From: Nemertoderma westbladi
Lineage: Eukaryota; Xenacoelomorpha; Nemertodermatida; Nemertodermatidae
Assembly: GCA_032718475.1 (NCBI GenBank)
Contig: JAUCBJ010007844.1
Span: 50,119-114,118 of the forward strand
Length of the DNA stretch: 64,000 nt
Direction of reading: 5' to 3'
Shown in pieces: positions 39,351 to 51,000 of the stretch (position 1 is the stretch's first letter; every line of letters begins with the position of its first letter). The notes beneath the pieces are model-generated. The model was not told where the DNA came from and made no database searches. It saw only the letters and a list, made by a program, of their open reading frames with translations. Both the position numbers and the translations under genes were made by a program.

Positions 39351-42300
39351 CCAGTACTCCTATATGGAGTCCATCAATCAGAAGTTAGAACCAGTACTCC
39401 AGTAGCAGTTAGAACCAGTACTCCTATATGGAGTCTATCAATCAGAAGTTAGAACCAGTAATCCTTTATGGAGTCCATCATACAGTAATTAGAACCAGTA
39501 CTCCGCAATCAGCAGTTAGAACCAGTACTCCTTTATGGAGTCCATCAATCAGAAGTTAGAACCAATACTCCTATATGGAGTCCATCAATCAGAAGTTAGA
39601 ACCAGTACTCCTATATGGAGTCCATCATACAGCAGTTAGAATCAGTACTCCTATATGGAGTCCATCATACAAAAGTTAGAACCAGTACTCCTATATGGAG
39701 TCCATCATACAGCAGTTAGAACTCCTATATGGAGTCCATCATACAGCAGTTAGAACCAGTACTCCTATATGGAGCATCAATCAGCAGATAGAACCAGGAA
39801 CCAGTACTCCTATATGGATTCCATCATACAGCAGTTAGAACCAGTACTCCTATATGGAGTCCATCATACAGCAGTTAGAACCAGTACTCCTATATGGAGT
39901 CCATCATACAGCAGTTAGAACCAGTACTCCTATATGGAGTCCATCAATCAGAAGTTAGAACCAGTACTCCTATATGGAGTCCATCAATCAGAAGTTAGAA
40001 CCAGTACTCCTATATGGAGTCCATCATACAGCAGTTAGAATCAGTACTCCTATATGGAGTCCATCATACAAAAGTTAGAACCAGTACTCCTATATGGAGT
40101 CCATCATACAGCAGTTAGAACTCCTATATGGAGTCCATCATACAGCAGTTAGAATCAGTAATCCTATATGGAGTCCATCATACAGCAGTTAGAACCAGTA
40201 ATCCTATATGGAGTCCATCATGCAGCAGTTAGAACCAGTACTCCTATATGGAGTCCATCATACAGCAGTTAGAACCAGTACTCCTATATGGAGTCCATCA
40301 TACAGCAGTTAGAACCAGTACTCCTATATGGAGACCATCATACAGCAGTTAGAACCAGTACTCCTATATGGAGTCCATCATACAGCAGTTAGAACCAGTA
40401 CTCCTATATGGAGTCCATCATACAGCAGTTAGAACCAGTACTCCTAAATGGAGACCATCATACAGCAGTTAGAACCAGTACTCCTATATGGAGTCCATCA
40501 ATCAGAAGTTAGAACCAGTACTCCTTTATGGAGTCCTTCAATCATAAGTTAGAACCAGTACTCCTATATGGAGTCCATCATACAGCAGTTAGAACCAGTA
40601 CTCCTTCCTATATGGATTCCATCATACAGCAGTTAGAACCAGTACTCCTATATGGAGTCCATCATACAGCAGTTAGAACCAGTACTCCTATATGGAGACC
40701 ATCATACAGCAGTTAGAACCAGTACTCCTATATGGAGCATCAATCAGAAGTTAGAACCAGTACTCCTATATGGAGTCAGTCCATCAATCATAAGTTAGAA
40801 CCAGTACTCCTATATGGAGTCCATCATACAGCAGTTAGAACCAGTACTCCTTCCTATATGGATTCCATCATACAGCAGTTAGAACCAGTACTCCTATATG
40901 GAGTCCATCATACAGCAGTCAGAACCAGTACTTCTATATGGAGACCATCATACAGCAGATAGAACCAGTACTCCTATATGGAGTCCATCATACAGCAGTC
41001 AGAACCAGTACTTCTATATGGAGACCATCATACAGCAGTTAGAACCAGTACTCCTATATAGGACCAGTACTCCTATATGGAGTCCATTAATCAGAAGTTA
41101 GAACCAGTACTCCTTTATGGAGTCCTTCAATCAGAAGTTAGAACCAGTACTCCTATATGGATTCCATCAATCAGAAGTTAGAACCAGTACTCCTATATGG
41201 AGTCATCAATCAGAAGTTAGAACTAGTACTCCTTTATGGAGTCCATCAATCAGAAGTTAGAACCAGTACTCCTATATGGAGTCCATCATACAGCAGTTAG
41301 AATCAGTACTCCTATATGGAGTCCATCATACAAAAGTTAGAACCATACAGCAGTTAGAACCAGTACTCCTATATGGAGTCCATCATACAGCAGTTAGAAC
41401 CAGTACTCCTATATGGAGCATCAATCAGCAGATAGAACCAGGAACCAGTACTCCCATATGGATTCCATCATACAGCAGTTAGAACCAGTACTCCTATATG
41501 GAGTCCATCATACAGCAGTTAGAACCAGTACTCCTATATGGAGTCCATCATACAGCAGTTAGAACCAGTACTCCTATATGGAGTCCATCAATCAGAAGTT
41601 AGAACCAGTACTCCTATATGGAGTCCATCAATCAGAAGTTAGAACCAGTACTCCTATATGGAGTCCATCATACAGCAGTTAGAATCAGTACTCCTATATG
41701 GAGTCCATCATACAAAAGTTAGAACCAGTACTCCTATATGGAGTCCATCATACAGCAGTTAGAACTCCTATATGGAGTCCATCATACAGCAGTTAGAATC
41801 AGTACTCCTATATGGAGTCCATCATACAGCAGTTAGAACCAGTACTCCTATATGGAGACCATCATACAGCAGTTAGAAACAGTACTCCTATATGGAGTCC
41901 ATCATACAGCAGTTAGAACAAGTACTCCTATATGGAGTCCATCATACAGCAGTTAGAACCAGTACTCCTATATGGAGTCCATCATACAGCAGTTAGAACC
42001 AGTACTCCTATATGGAGTCCATCATACAGCAGTTAGAACCAGTACTCCTATATGGAGCATCAATCTGCAGATAGAACCAGGAACCAGTACTCCTATATGG
42101 ATTCCATCATACAGCAGTTAGAACCAGTACTCCTATATGGAGTCCATCAATCAGAAGTTAGAACCAGTACTCCTATATGGAGTCCATCATACAGCAGTTA
42201 GAATCAGTACTCCTATATGGAGTCCATCATACAAAAGTTAGAACCAGTACTCCTATATGGAGTCCATCATACAGCATTTAGAACTCCTATATGGAGTCCA

Positions 42301-43926
42301 TCATACAGCAGTTAGAATCAGTACTCCTATATGGAGTCCATCATACAGCAGTTAGAACCAGTACTCCTATATGGAGTCCATCATGCAGCAGTTAGAACCA
42401 GTACTCCTATATGGAGTCCATCATACAGCAGTTAGAACCAGTACTCCTATATGGAGTCCATCATACAGCAGTTAGAATCAGTACTCCTATATGGAGTTCA
42501 TCAATCAGCAGTTAGAACCAGTACTCCTATATGGAGTCTATCAATCAGAAGTTAGAACCAGTACTCCTTTATGGAGTCCATCATACAGTAATTAGAACCA
42601 GTACTCCTCAATCAGCAGTTAGAACCAGTACTCCTTTATGGAGTCCATCAATCAGAAGTTAGAACCAGTACTCCTATATGGAGTCCATCATACAGCAGTT
42701 AGAACCAGTACTCCTATATGGAGTCCATCATACAGCAGTTAGAATCAGTACTCCTATATGGAGTTCATCAATCAGCAGTTAGAACCAGTACTCCTATATG
42801 GAGTCTATCAATCAGAAGTTAGAACCAGAACTCCTTTATGGAGTCCATCATACAGTAATTAGAACCAGTACTCCTCAATCAGCAGTTAGAACCAGTACTC
42901 CTTTATGGAGTCCATCAATCAGAAGTTAGAACCAGTACTCCTATATGGAGTCCATCAATCAGAATCAGAAGTTAGAACCAGTACTCCTATATGGAGTCCA
43001 TCATACAGCAGTTAGAACAAGTACTCCTATATGGAGTCCATCATACAGCAGTTAGAACCAGTACTCCTATATGGAGTCCATCATACAGCAGTTAGAACCA
43101 GTACTCCTATATGGAGTCCATCATACAGCAGTTAGAACCAGTACTCCTATATGGAGTCCATCAATCAGAATCAGAAGTTAGAACCAGTACTCCTATATGG
43201 AGTCCATCATACAGCAGTTAGAACAAGTACTCCTATATGGAGTCCATCATACAGCAGTTAGAACCAGTACTCCTATATGGAGTCCATCATACAGCAGTTA
43301 GAACCAGTACTCCTATATGGAGTCCATCATACAGCAGTTAGAACCAGTACTCCTATATGGAGCATCAATCTGCAGATAGAACCAGGAACCAGTACTCCTA
43401 TATGGATTCCATCATACAGCAGTTAGAACCAGTACTCCTATATGGAGTCCATCAATCAGAAGTTAGAACCAGTACTCCTATATGGATTCCATCAATCAGC
43501 AGTTAGAACCAGTACTCCTATATGGAGTCCATCATACAGCAGTTAGAACCAGTACTCCTATATGGAGTCCATCATACAGCAGTTAGAACCAGTACTCCTA
43601 TATGGAGTCCATCATACAGCAGTTAGACCCAGTACTCCTATATGGAGTCCATCAATTATAAGTTAGAACCAGTACTCCTATATGGAGTCCATCATACAGC
43701 AGTTAGAACCAGTACTCCTATATGGAGTCCATCATACAGCAGTTAGAACCAGTACTCCTATATGGAGTCCATCAATCAGAAGTTGGAACCAGTACTCCTA
43801 TATGGAGTCCATCATACATATCAGGTCAGGTCAGGTCCCCAGATCCTGCTACCACTATGGCAGTAATGTGGTACTACCTGTAGCTGTCAGCCCAGTAGGG
43901 CAGGCCCGATAAGCATAGCCTATTCA

Positions 43927-43975
43927 TTATTTAGTTGATCAAGAGTGGGTTGGTTTAACCCTGTCAACTAAATAA
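43927..43975 (+). other. Nested hairpin in the LINE leader, copy 1
   Basis: A perfect 12-base inverted repeat, TTATTTAGTTGA (43,927-43,938) with TCAACTAAATAA (43,964-43,975). Inside it is a second stem, GGGTT (43,947-43,951) with AACCC (43,957-43,961), with a 5-base loop. The structure is preserved in copy 2. Its function is unknown. Confidence 0.7.
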
Positions 43976-44052
43976 GTCATTGAGGGCTATAGCGCCTAGG
44001 GCACCATTGAAGGCAAAGGCTTGATACGCATCTGCATTAGAGATGATACACG

Positions 44053-44070
44053 CCCCCCCCCCCCCCCCCC
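44053..44070 (+). repeat. C18 homopolymer, copy 1
   Basis: A run of 18 C. The second copy of the fragment has 14, which gives the 4-bp offset change between copies. Confidence 0.95.
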
Positions 44071-44173
44071 TGTCTATACTGGATACTCCTCTACCAGTAA
44101 CCTAACCCAGGGGGCACACTTGGTTCAGGGTGTAACAAATGGACCCCTACAGTTGGCAGCAGGGCTGTAGGCC

Positions 44174-44545
44174 ATGGAGGTTAGGCGGAAGGTAATCAAC
44201 CAACGGCTAGACATGCTGACAAGGTCGGCGGAAGGTAATCAACCAACTGCCATGAAGTACAATGACATTGGAAATAGATGGACGTTAGTAACAAGCTCAG
44301 CAGTAAGAAACTCGGCCAATGCATCAATTGGTGGAGTAGGAATTCTGCTACGCCCATTTGCACTTAAGACCCTAAACAACGTCGAATCTATAAATTCCAG
44401 GGTTATGATCACAACATTTGATGGGAATCCCAAGGCAACAGTTATATGTTGCTACAGTCCACCCAATGCCTCAGAGCCAGAACAAGCATTCAAGTTTTAT
44501 GAAGAACTGACTGGACTTATAAAGGACATTCCGAAACACAATTAG
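44174..44545 (+). pseudogene. LINE endonuclease (EEP/APE domain) fragment, copy 1
   Basis: A 123-codon frame. From about residue 35 it reads as the middle of an APE-type LINE endonuclease: IGGVGILLRP (52-61), the FDGNPKATVICCYSPPNAS stretch (79-97) and a FYEEL...IPKHN end (107-123). The N-terminal endonuclease part (the usual QETR-type active-site segment) and the C-terminal part (GDxN and SDH motifs) are absent, so it cannot be catalytic. The first ~30 codons cross a 43-bp tandem duplication (21-base repeat at 44,184-44,204 and 44,227-44,247), so the ATG is probably not a native start. The frame stops right after KHN, where intact relatives continue into the GDxN motif. Confidence 0.75.
44184..44247 (+). 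repeat. 21-base direct repeat, 43-bp period
   Basis: GGCGGAAGGTAATCAACCAA occurs at 44,184 and again at 44,227, each followed by C. The period is not a multiple of three, so the duplication shifts frame. It is also present in copy 2 at 47,028 and 47,071. Confidence 0.85.
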
Positions 44546-44757
44546 TTTACTCAGTCACTCAGTCAGGGCAGTACGGTGACATTTTATAACCGTCGCCGCC
44601 ACCATCACCAATTATATTACCATTTACTCAGTTCACCATCAACTGTGCTATGTGTTTACTCAGTTCATTTATATATATCCATTAACAATTTCGGAACGAT
44701 ATCAATCACTGGCGGCGGGGACGCGTAAATAAACCACACCGCTCGGATCCCGTCACA
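44546..44757 (+). other. Unassigned segment within the LINE fragment
   Basis: About 210 bp between the endonuclease piece and the inverted repeat. It contains TTACTCAGT three times (near 44,548, 44,624 and 44,656) and a GC-rich GGCGGCGGGGACGCG. I see no coding similarity in any frame. It sits where the endonuclease C-terminal half should be and may be foreign filler or a decayed stretch. Confidence 0.5.
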
Positions 44758-44824
44758 GGTATATTGAATTGGTGGATAAGTGCTTCAAAGCGGTTTTGAA
44801 CTTCTACCATATATTCAATATACC
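44758..44824 (+). other. Inverted repeat with internal hairpin, copy 1
   Basis: GGTATATTGAAT (44,758-44,769) pairs perfectly with ATTCAATATACC (44,813-44,824). The 43-base loop holds a second stem, TTCAAA with TTTGAA. Both copies keep it unchanged. Confidence 0.7.
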
Positions 44825-44893
44825 AGAATATAGTAACAGCCCACAAGGAATCAGCTAAGAGGCATATCCCCCAGAAACCCAAACGAAAACAGT

Positions 44894-45157
44894 ATGTGCG
44901 ACTACAAAGTTAAAACCGAACAACCAAAAACCGAAAACATTAACAAGGTCGAGAAAGCTAAGGACGATCTTAAATTGTCCTACAACATTAGCCAGGAAAA
45001 GTACATACAGGATAAAACTGAAGCAATTACAACTGCTCACATACAGCAACAATCAAAACTTACCTGGTAAACTGTAAATGAGGTATCTGGTCGGAAAAGT
45101 TGTGCAAAGGGGCGCTTCAAAGCCGATAGTCCTGAAGAACGTGTTGGGAAGTGGATA
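44894..45157 (+). pseudogene. LINE ORF2 endonuclease-RT linker with nonsense codon, copy 1
   Basis: From ATG at 44,894 the frame reads 58 codons rich in K, E and Q, ending SKLTW. It meets TAA at 45,068-45,070, then continues in the same frame as TVNEVSGRKSCAKG... SPEERVGKW to the satellite junction. In relatives the motif is W-K/R-x-[VI]-NE[VI]-[ST]GRK, so the TAA stands where a lysine or arginine codon is expected (AAA to TAA is one change). This is the region just before the RT palm. It is non-functional by truncation and nonsense. Confidence 0.75.
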
Positions 45158-46667
45158 ATCCTATATGGAGTCAATCAATCAGAAGTTAGAACCAGTACTC
45201 CTTAATGGAGTCCATCAATCAGAAGTTAGAACCAGTACTCCTATATGGAGTCAATCATACATCAGTTAGAACCAGTACTCCTATATGGAGTCAATCATAC
45301 ATCAGTTAGAACCAGTACTCCTATATGGAGTCCATCAATCAGAGGTTAGAACCAGTACTCCTTTATGGAGTCCATCAATCAGAAGTTAGAACCAGTACTC
45401 CTTTATGGAGTCCATCAATCAGAAGTTAGAACCAGTACTCCTATATGGAATCCATCAATCAGAAGTTAGAACCAGTACTCCTATATGGAGTCCATCATAC
45501 AGCAGTTAGAACCAGTACTCCTATATGGAGGCCATCAATCAGAAGTTAGAACCAGTACTCCTTTATGGAGTCCATCATACAGCAGTTAGAACCAGTACTC
45601 CTATATGGAGTCCATCAATCAGCAGTTAGAACCAGTACTCCTATATGGAGTCTATCAATCAGAAGTTAGAACCAGAACTCCTTTATGGAGTCCATCATAC
45701 AGTAATTAGAACCAGTACTCCTCAATCAGCAGTTAGAACCAGTACTCCTTTATGGAGTCCATCAATCAGAAGTTAGAACCAGTACTCCTATATGGAGTCC
45801 ATCAATCAGAATCAGAAGTTAGAACCAGTACTCCTATATGGAGTCCATCATACAGCAGTTAGAACAAGTACTCCTATATGGAGTCCATCATACAGCAGTT
45901 AGAACCAGTACTCCTATATGGAGTCCATCATACAGCAGTTAGAACCAGTACTCCTATATGGAGTCCATCATACAGCAGTTAGAACCAGTACTCCTATATG
46001 GAGTCCATCAATCAGAATCAGAAGTTAGAACCAGTACTCCTATATGGAGTCCATCATACAGCAGTTAGAACAAGTACTCCTATATGGAGTCCATCATACA
46101 GCAGTTAGAACCAGTACTCCTATATGGAGTCCATCATACAGCAGTTAGAACCAGTACTCCTATATGGAGTCCATCATACAGCAGTTAGAACCAGTACTCC
46201 TATATGGAGCATCAATCTGCAGATAGAACCAGGAACCAGTACTCCTATATGGATTCCATCATACAGCAGTTAGAACCAGTACTCCTATATGGAGTCCATC
46301 AATCAGAAGTTAGAACCAGTACTCCTATATGGAGTCCATCAATCAGCAGTTAGAACCAGTACTCCTATATGGAGTCCATCATACAGCAGTTAGAACCAGT
46401 ACTCCTATATGGAGTCCATCATACAGCAGTTAGAACCAGTACTCCTATATGGAGTCCATCATACAGCAGTTAGAACCAGTACTCCTATATGGAGTCCATC
46501 AATACAGCAGTTAGAACCAGTACTCCTATATGGAGTCCATCATACAGCAGTTAGAACCAGTACTCCTATATGGAGTCCATCATACAGCAGTTAGAACCAG
46601 TACTCCTATATGGAGTCCATCAATCAGAAGTTGGAACCAGTACTCCTATATGGAGTCCATCATACAT
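45158..46667. repeat. 40-bp satellite array, block 3
   Basis: A satellite spacer between the two LINE fragments. Its first part carries GTCAATCATACATCAG and CTCCTTAATGG variants that recur after copy 2 at 48,002 onwards. No gene. Confidence 0.97.
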
Positions 46668-46774
46668 ATCAGGTCAGGTCAGGTCCCCAGATCCTGCTAC
46701 CACTATGGCAGTAATGTGGTACTACCTGTAGCTGTCAGCCCAGTAGGGCAGGCCCGATAAGCATAGCCTATTCA

Positions 46775-46823
46775 TTATTTAGTTGATCAAGAGTGGGTTG
46801 GTTTAACCCTGTCAACTAAATAA
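46775..46823 (+). other. Nested hairpin in the LINE leader, copy 2
   Basis: Same 12-base inverted repeat and inner GGGTT/AACCC stem as copy 1, offset 2,848. Confidence 0.7.
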
Positions 46824-46900
46824 GTCATTGAGGGCTATAGCGCCTAGGGCACCATTGAAGGCAAAGGCTTGATACGCATCTGCATTAGAGATGATACACG

Positions 46901-46914
46901 CCCCCCCCCCCCCC
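46901..46914 (+). repeat. C14 homopolymer, copy 2
   Basis: 14 C against 18 in copy 1. Confidence 0.95.
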
Positions 46915-47017
46915 TGTCTATACTGGATACTCCTCTACCAGTAACCTAACCCAGGGGGCACACTTGGTTCAGGGTGTAACAAATGGACCCCTACAGTTGG
47001 CAGCAGGGCTGTAGGCC

Positions 47018-47389
47018 ATGGAGGTTAGGCGGAAGGTAATCAACCAACGGCTAGACATGCTGACAAGGTCGGCGGAAGGTAATCAACCAACTGCCATGAA
47101 GTACAATGACATTGGAAATAGATGGACGTTAGTAACAAGCTCAGCAGTAAGAAACTCGGCCAATGCATCAATTGGTGGAGTAGGAATTCTGCTACGCCCA
47201 TTTGCACTTAAGACCCTAAACAACGTCGAATCTATAAATTCCAGGGTTATGATCACAACATTTGATGGGAATCCCAAGGCAACAGTTATATGTTGCTACA
47301 GTCCACCCAATGCCTCAGAGCCAGAACAAGCATTCAAGTTTTATGAAGAACTGACTGGACTTATAAAGGACATTCCGAAACACAATTAG
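47018..47389 (+). pseudogene. LINE endonuclease (EEP/APE domain) fragment, copy 2
   Basis: The same 123-residue product as 44,174-44,545, with no amino-acid difference. It lacks the same N- and C-terminal catalytic parts. Confidence 0.75.
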
Positions 47390-47601
47390 TTTACTCAGTC
47401 ACTCAGTCAGGGCAGTACGGTGACATTTTATAACCGTCGCCGCCACCATCACCAATTATATTACCATTTACTCAGTTCACCATCAACTGTGCTATGTGTT
47501 TACTCAGTTCATTTATATATATCCATTAACAATTTCGGAACGATAACAATCACTGGCGGCGGGGACGCGTAAATAAACCACACCGCTCGGATCCCGTCAC
47601 A

Positions 47602-47668
47602 GGTATATTGAATTGGTGGATAAGTGCTTCAAAGCGGTTTTGAACTTCTACCATATATTCAATATACC
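47602..47668 (+). other. Inverted repeat with internal hairpin, copy 2
   Basis: GGTATATTGAAT at 47,602-47,613 and its complement at 47,657-47,668, as in copy 1. Confidence 0.7.
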
Positions 47669-47737
47669 AGAATATAGTAACAGCCCACAAGGAATCAGCT
47701 AAGAGGCATATCCCCCAGAAACCCAAACGAAAACAGT

Positions 47738-48001
47738 ATGTGCGACTACAAAGTTAAAACCGAACAACCAAAAACCGAAAACATTAACAAGGTCGAGAAA
47801 GCTAAGGACGATCTTAAATTGTCCTACAACATTAGCCAGGAAAAGTACATACAGGATAAAACTGAAGCAATTACAACTGCTCACATACAGCAACAATCAA
47901 AACTTACCTGGTAAACTGTAAATGAGGTATCTGGTCGGAAAAGTTGTGCAAAGGGGCGCTTCAAAGCCGATAGTCCTGAAGAACGTGTTGGGAAGTGGAT
48001 A
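47738..48001 (+). pseudogene. LINE ORF2 endonuclease-RT linker with nonsense codon, copy 2
   Basis: Identical in content to 44,894-45,157, including the in-frame TAA after LTW (47,912-47,914). The nonsense change therefore predates the duplication. Confidence 0.75.
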
Positions 48002-51000
48002 ATCCTATATGGAGTCAATCAATCAGAAGTTAGAACCAGTACTCCTTAATGGAGTCCATCAATCAGAAGTTAGAACCAGTACTCCTATATGGAGTCAATC
48101 ATACATCAGTTAGAACCAGTACTCCTATATGGAGTCAATCATACATCAGTTAGAACCAGTACTCCTATATGGAGTCCATCAATCAGAGGTTAGAACCAGT
48201 ACTCCTTTATGGAGTCCATCAATCAGAAGTTAGAACCAGTACTCCTTTATGGAGTCCATCAATCAGAAGTTAGAACCAGTACTCCTATATGGAATCCATC
48301 AATCAGAAGTTAGAACCAGTACTCCTATATGGAGTCCATCATACAGCAGTTAGAACCAGTACTCCTATATGGAGTCCATCAATCAGAAGTTAGAACCAGT
48401 ACTCCTTTATGGAGTCCATCATACAGCAGTTAGAACCAGTACTCCTATATGGAGTCCATCAATCAGCAGTTAGAACCAGTACTCCTTTATGGAGTCCCTC
48501 AATCAGAAGTTAGAACCAGTACTCCTATATGGAGTCCATCAATCAGCAGTTAGAACCAGTACTCCTATATGGAGTCCATCATACAGCAGTTAGAACCAGT
48601 ACTCCTATATGGAGACCATCATACAGCAGTTAGAACCAGTACTCCTATATGGAGGCCATCAATCAGAAGTTAGAACCAGTACTCCTATATGGAGTCCATC
48701 ATACAGCAGTTAGAACAAGTACTCCTATATGGAGTCCATCATACAGCAGTTAGAACCAGTACTCCTATATGGAGTCTATCAATCAGAAGTTAGAACCAGT
48801 ACTCCTTTATGGAGTCCATCATACAGCAGTTAGAACCAGTACTCCTATATGAAGTCCATCAATCAGCAGTTAGAACCAGTACTCCTTTATGGAGTCCATC
48901 AATCAGAAGTTAGAACCAGTACTCCTATATGGAGTCCATCAATCAGCAGTTAGAACCAGTACTCCTATATGGAGTCCATCATACAGCAGTTAGAACCAGT
49001 ACTCCTGGAGTCCATCATACAGCAGTTAGAACCAGTACTCCTATATGGAGTCCATCAATCAGAAGTTAGAACCAGTACTCCTATATGGAGTCCATCAATC
49101 AGCAGTTAGAACCAGTACTCCTATATGGAGTCCATCATACAGCAGTTAGAACCAGTACTCCTATATGGAGTCCATCAGACAGCAGTTAGAACCAGTACTC
49201 CTATATGGAGTCCATCATACAGCAGTTAGAACCAGTACTCCTATATGGAGTCCATCATACAGCAGTTAGAACCAGTACTCCTATATGGAGTCCATCATAC
49301 AGCTGTTAGAACCAGTACTCCTATATGGAGACCATCATACAGCAGTTAGAACCAGTACTCCTATATGGAGCATCAATCAGAAGTTAGAACCAGTACTCCT
49401 ATATGGAGTCCATCATACAGCAGTTAGAACCAGTACTCCTATATGGAGTCCATCAGACAGCAGTTAGAACCAGTACTCCTATATGGAGTCCATCATACAG
49501 CAGTTAGAACCAGTACTCCTATATGGAGTCCATCATACAGCAGTTAGAACCAGTACTCCTATATGGAGTCCATCATACAGCTGTTAGAACCAGTACTCCT
49601 ATATGGAGACCATCATACAGCAGTTAGAACCAGTACTCCTATATGGAGCATCAATCAGAAGTTAGAACCAGTACTCCTATATGGAGTCCATCATACAGCA
49701 GTTAGAACCAGTACTCCTATATGGAGTCCATCATACAGCAGTTAGAACCAGTACTCCTTCCTATATGGAGTCAGTCCATCAATCATAAGTTAGAACCAGT
49801 ACTCCTATATGGAGTCCATCATACAGCAGTTAGAACCAGTACTCCTTCCTATATGGATTCCATCATACAGCAGTTAGAACCAGTACTCCTATATGGAGTC
49901 CATCATACAGCAGTTAGAACCAGTACTCCTATATGGAGTCCATCAATCAGAAGTTAGAACCAGTACTCCTATATGGAATCAGTCCATCAATCATAAGTTA
50001 GAACCAGTACTCCTATATGGAGTCCATCATACAGCAGTCAGAACCAGTACTTCTATATGGAGACCATCATACAGCAGTTAGAACCAGTACTCCTATATGG
50101 AGTCCATCAATCAGAAGTTAGAACCAGTACTCCTTTATGGAGTCCATCAATCAGAAGTTAGAACCAGTACTCCTATATGGATTCCATCAATCAGAAGTTA
50201 GAACCAGTACTCCTATATGGAGTCCATCAATCAGAAGTTAGAACTAGTACTCCTTTATGGAGTCCATCAATCAGAAGTTAGAACCAGTACTCCTATATGG
50301 AGTCCATCATACAGCAGTTAGAATCAGTACTCCTATATGGAGTCCATCATACAAAAGTTAGAACCAGTACTCCTATATGGAGTCCATCATACAGCAGTTA
50401 GAACTCCTATATGGAGTCCATCATACAGCAGTTAGAATCAGTACTCCTATATGGAGTCTATCATACAGCAGTTAGAACCAGTACTCCTATATGGAGTCCA
50501 TCATACAGCAGTTAGAACCAGTACTCCTATATGGAGTCCATCAATCAGAAGTTAGAACCAGTACTCCTATATGGAGTCCATCATACAGCAGTTAGAATCA
50601 GTACTCCTATATGGAGTTCATCAATCAGCAGTTAGAACCAGTACTCCACCAATCAGAAGTTAGAACCAGTACTCCTTTATGGAGTCTATCATACAGTAGT
50701 TAGAACCAGTACTCCTCAATCAGCAGTTAGAACCAGTACTCCTTTATGGAGTCCATCAATCAGAAGTAAGAACCAGTACTCCTATATGGAGTCCATCATA
50801 CAGCAGTTAGAACCCGTACTCCTATATGGAGTCCATCATACAGCAGTTAGAACCAGTACTCCTATATGGAGTCCATTATACAGCAGTTAGAACCAGTACT
50901 CCTATATGGAGCCCATCATACAGCAGTTAGAACCAGTACTCCTATATGGAGTTCATCAATCAGCAGTTAGAACCAGTACTCCTATATGGAGTCTATCAAT

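Larger units (their letters stand above)
17586..43819. repeat. 40-bp satellite array, block 2
   Basis: A continuous tandem array of the same monomer family, 26 kb without a non-satellite interruption. Particular indel variants here are CTCCTATATAGAACCAGTTCTCC (near 23,170, 27,520 and 30,300), ATCAGAATCAGAAG (a 6-bp duplication), and TAGAACCATACAGCAG (near 18,290 and 41,340). No gene is supported in it. Confidence 0.98.
43820..45157 (+). mobile_element. Internally deleted LINE 5' fragment, copy 1
   Basis: A 1.34-kb non-satellite segment starting with three AGGTC units and ending at GTGGATA/ATCCTATATGG. In order it holds a 5' UTR-like leader with a hairpin and a C run, a piece of APE-type endonuclease, ~0.3 kb without recognisable coding, and the endonuclease-to-RT linker of a LINE ORF2, stopping just before the RT domain. 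The endonuclease and linker pieces look like the same family as the RT at 16.2 kb. No terminal inverted repeats or tail are visible, so it is a rearranged remnant rather than a complete element. Confidence 0.8.
46668..48001 (+). mobile_element. Internally deleted LINE 5' fragment, copy 2
   Basis: Nearly identical to 43,820-45,157, with identical junctions to the satellite. It differs by a shorter C run (14 against 18) and one A/T substitution near 47,544. Identical junctions mean it arose by duplication of DNA, not by a second insertion. Confidence 0.85.
42775..48480. repeat. Tandem duplication (~2.85 kb) carrying the LINE 5' fragment
   Basis: The stretch from about 42,775 to 45,620 is followed directly by a near-identical copy. 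Offsets are 2,848 bp upstream of the C run and 2,844 bp after it. The rare unit AGAACCAGAACTCC marks the start of both copies (near 42,820 and 45,665). Differences seen in the shared part are C18/C14, GATATCAATC/GATAACAATC (near 44,700 and 47,544) and GAGGCCATC/GAGTCCATC downstream. Both breakpoints lie inside the satellite, so unequal exchange is enough to explain it. Confidence 0.85.

Noticed and set aside
44855-45052. Minus-strand frame with a hydrophobic product in the LINE fragment (and its copy at 47,699-47,896)
   Set aside because: The plus strand codes for the recognisable LINE linker; the minus-strand frame is its shadow.
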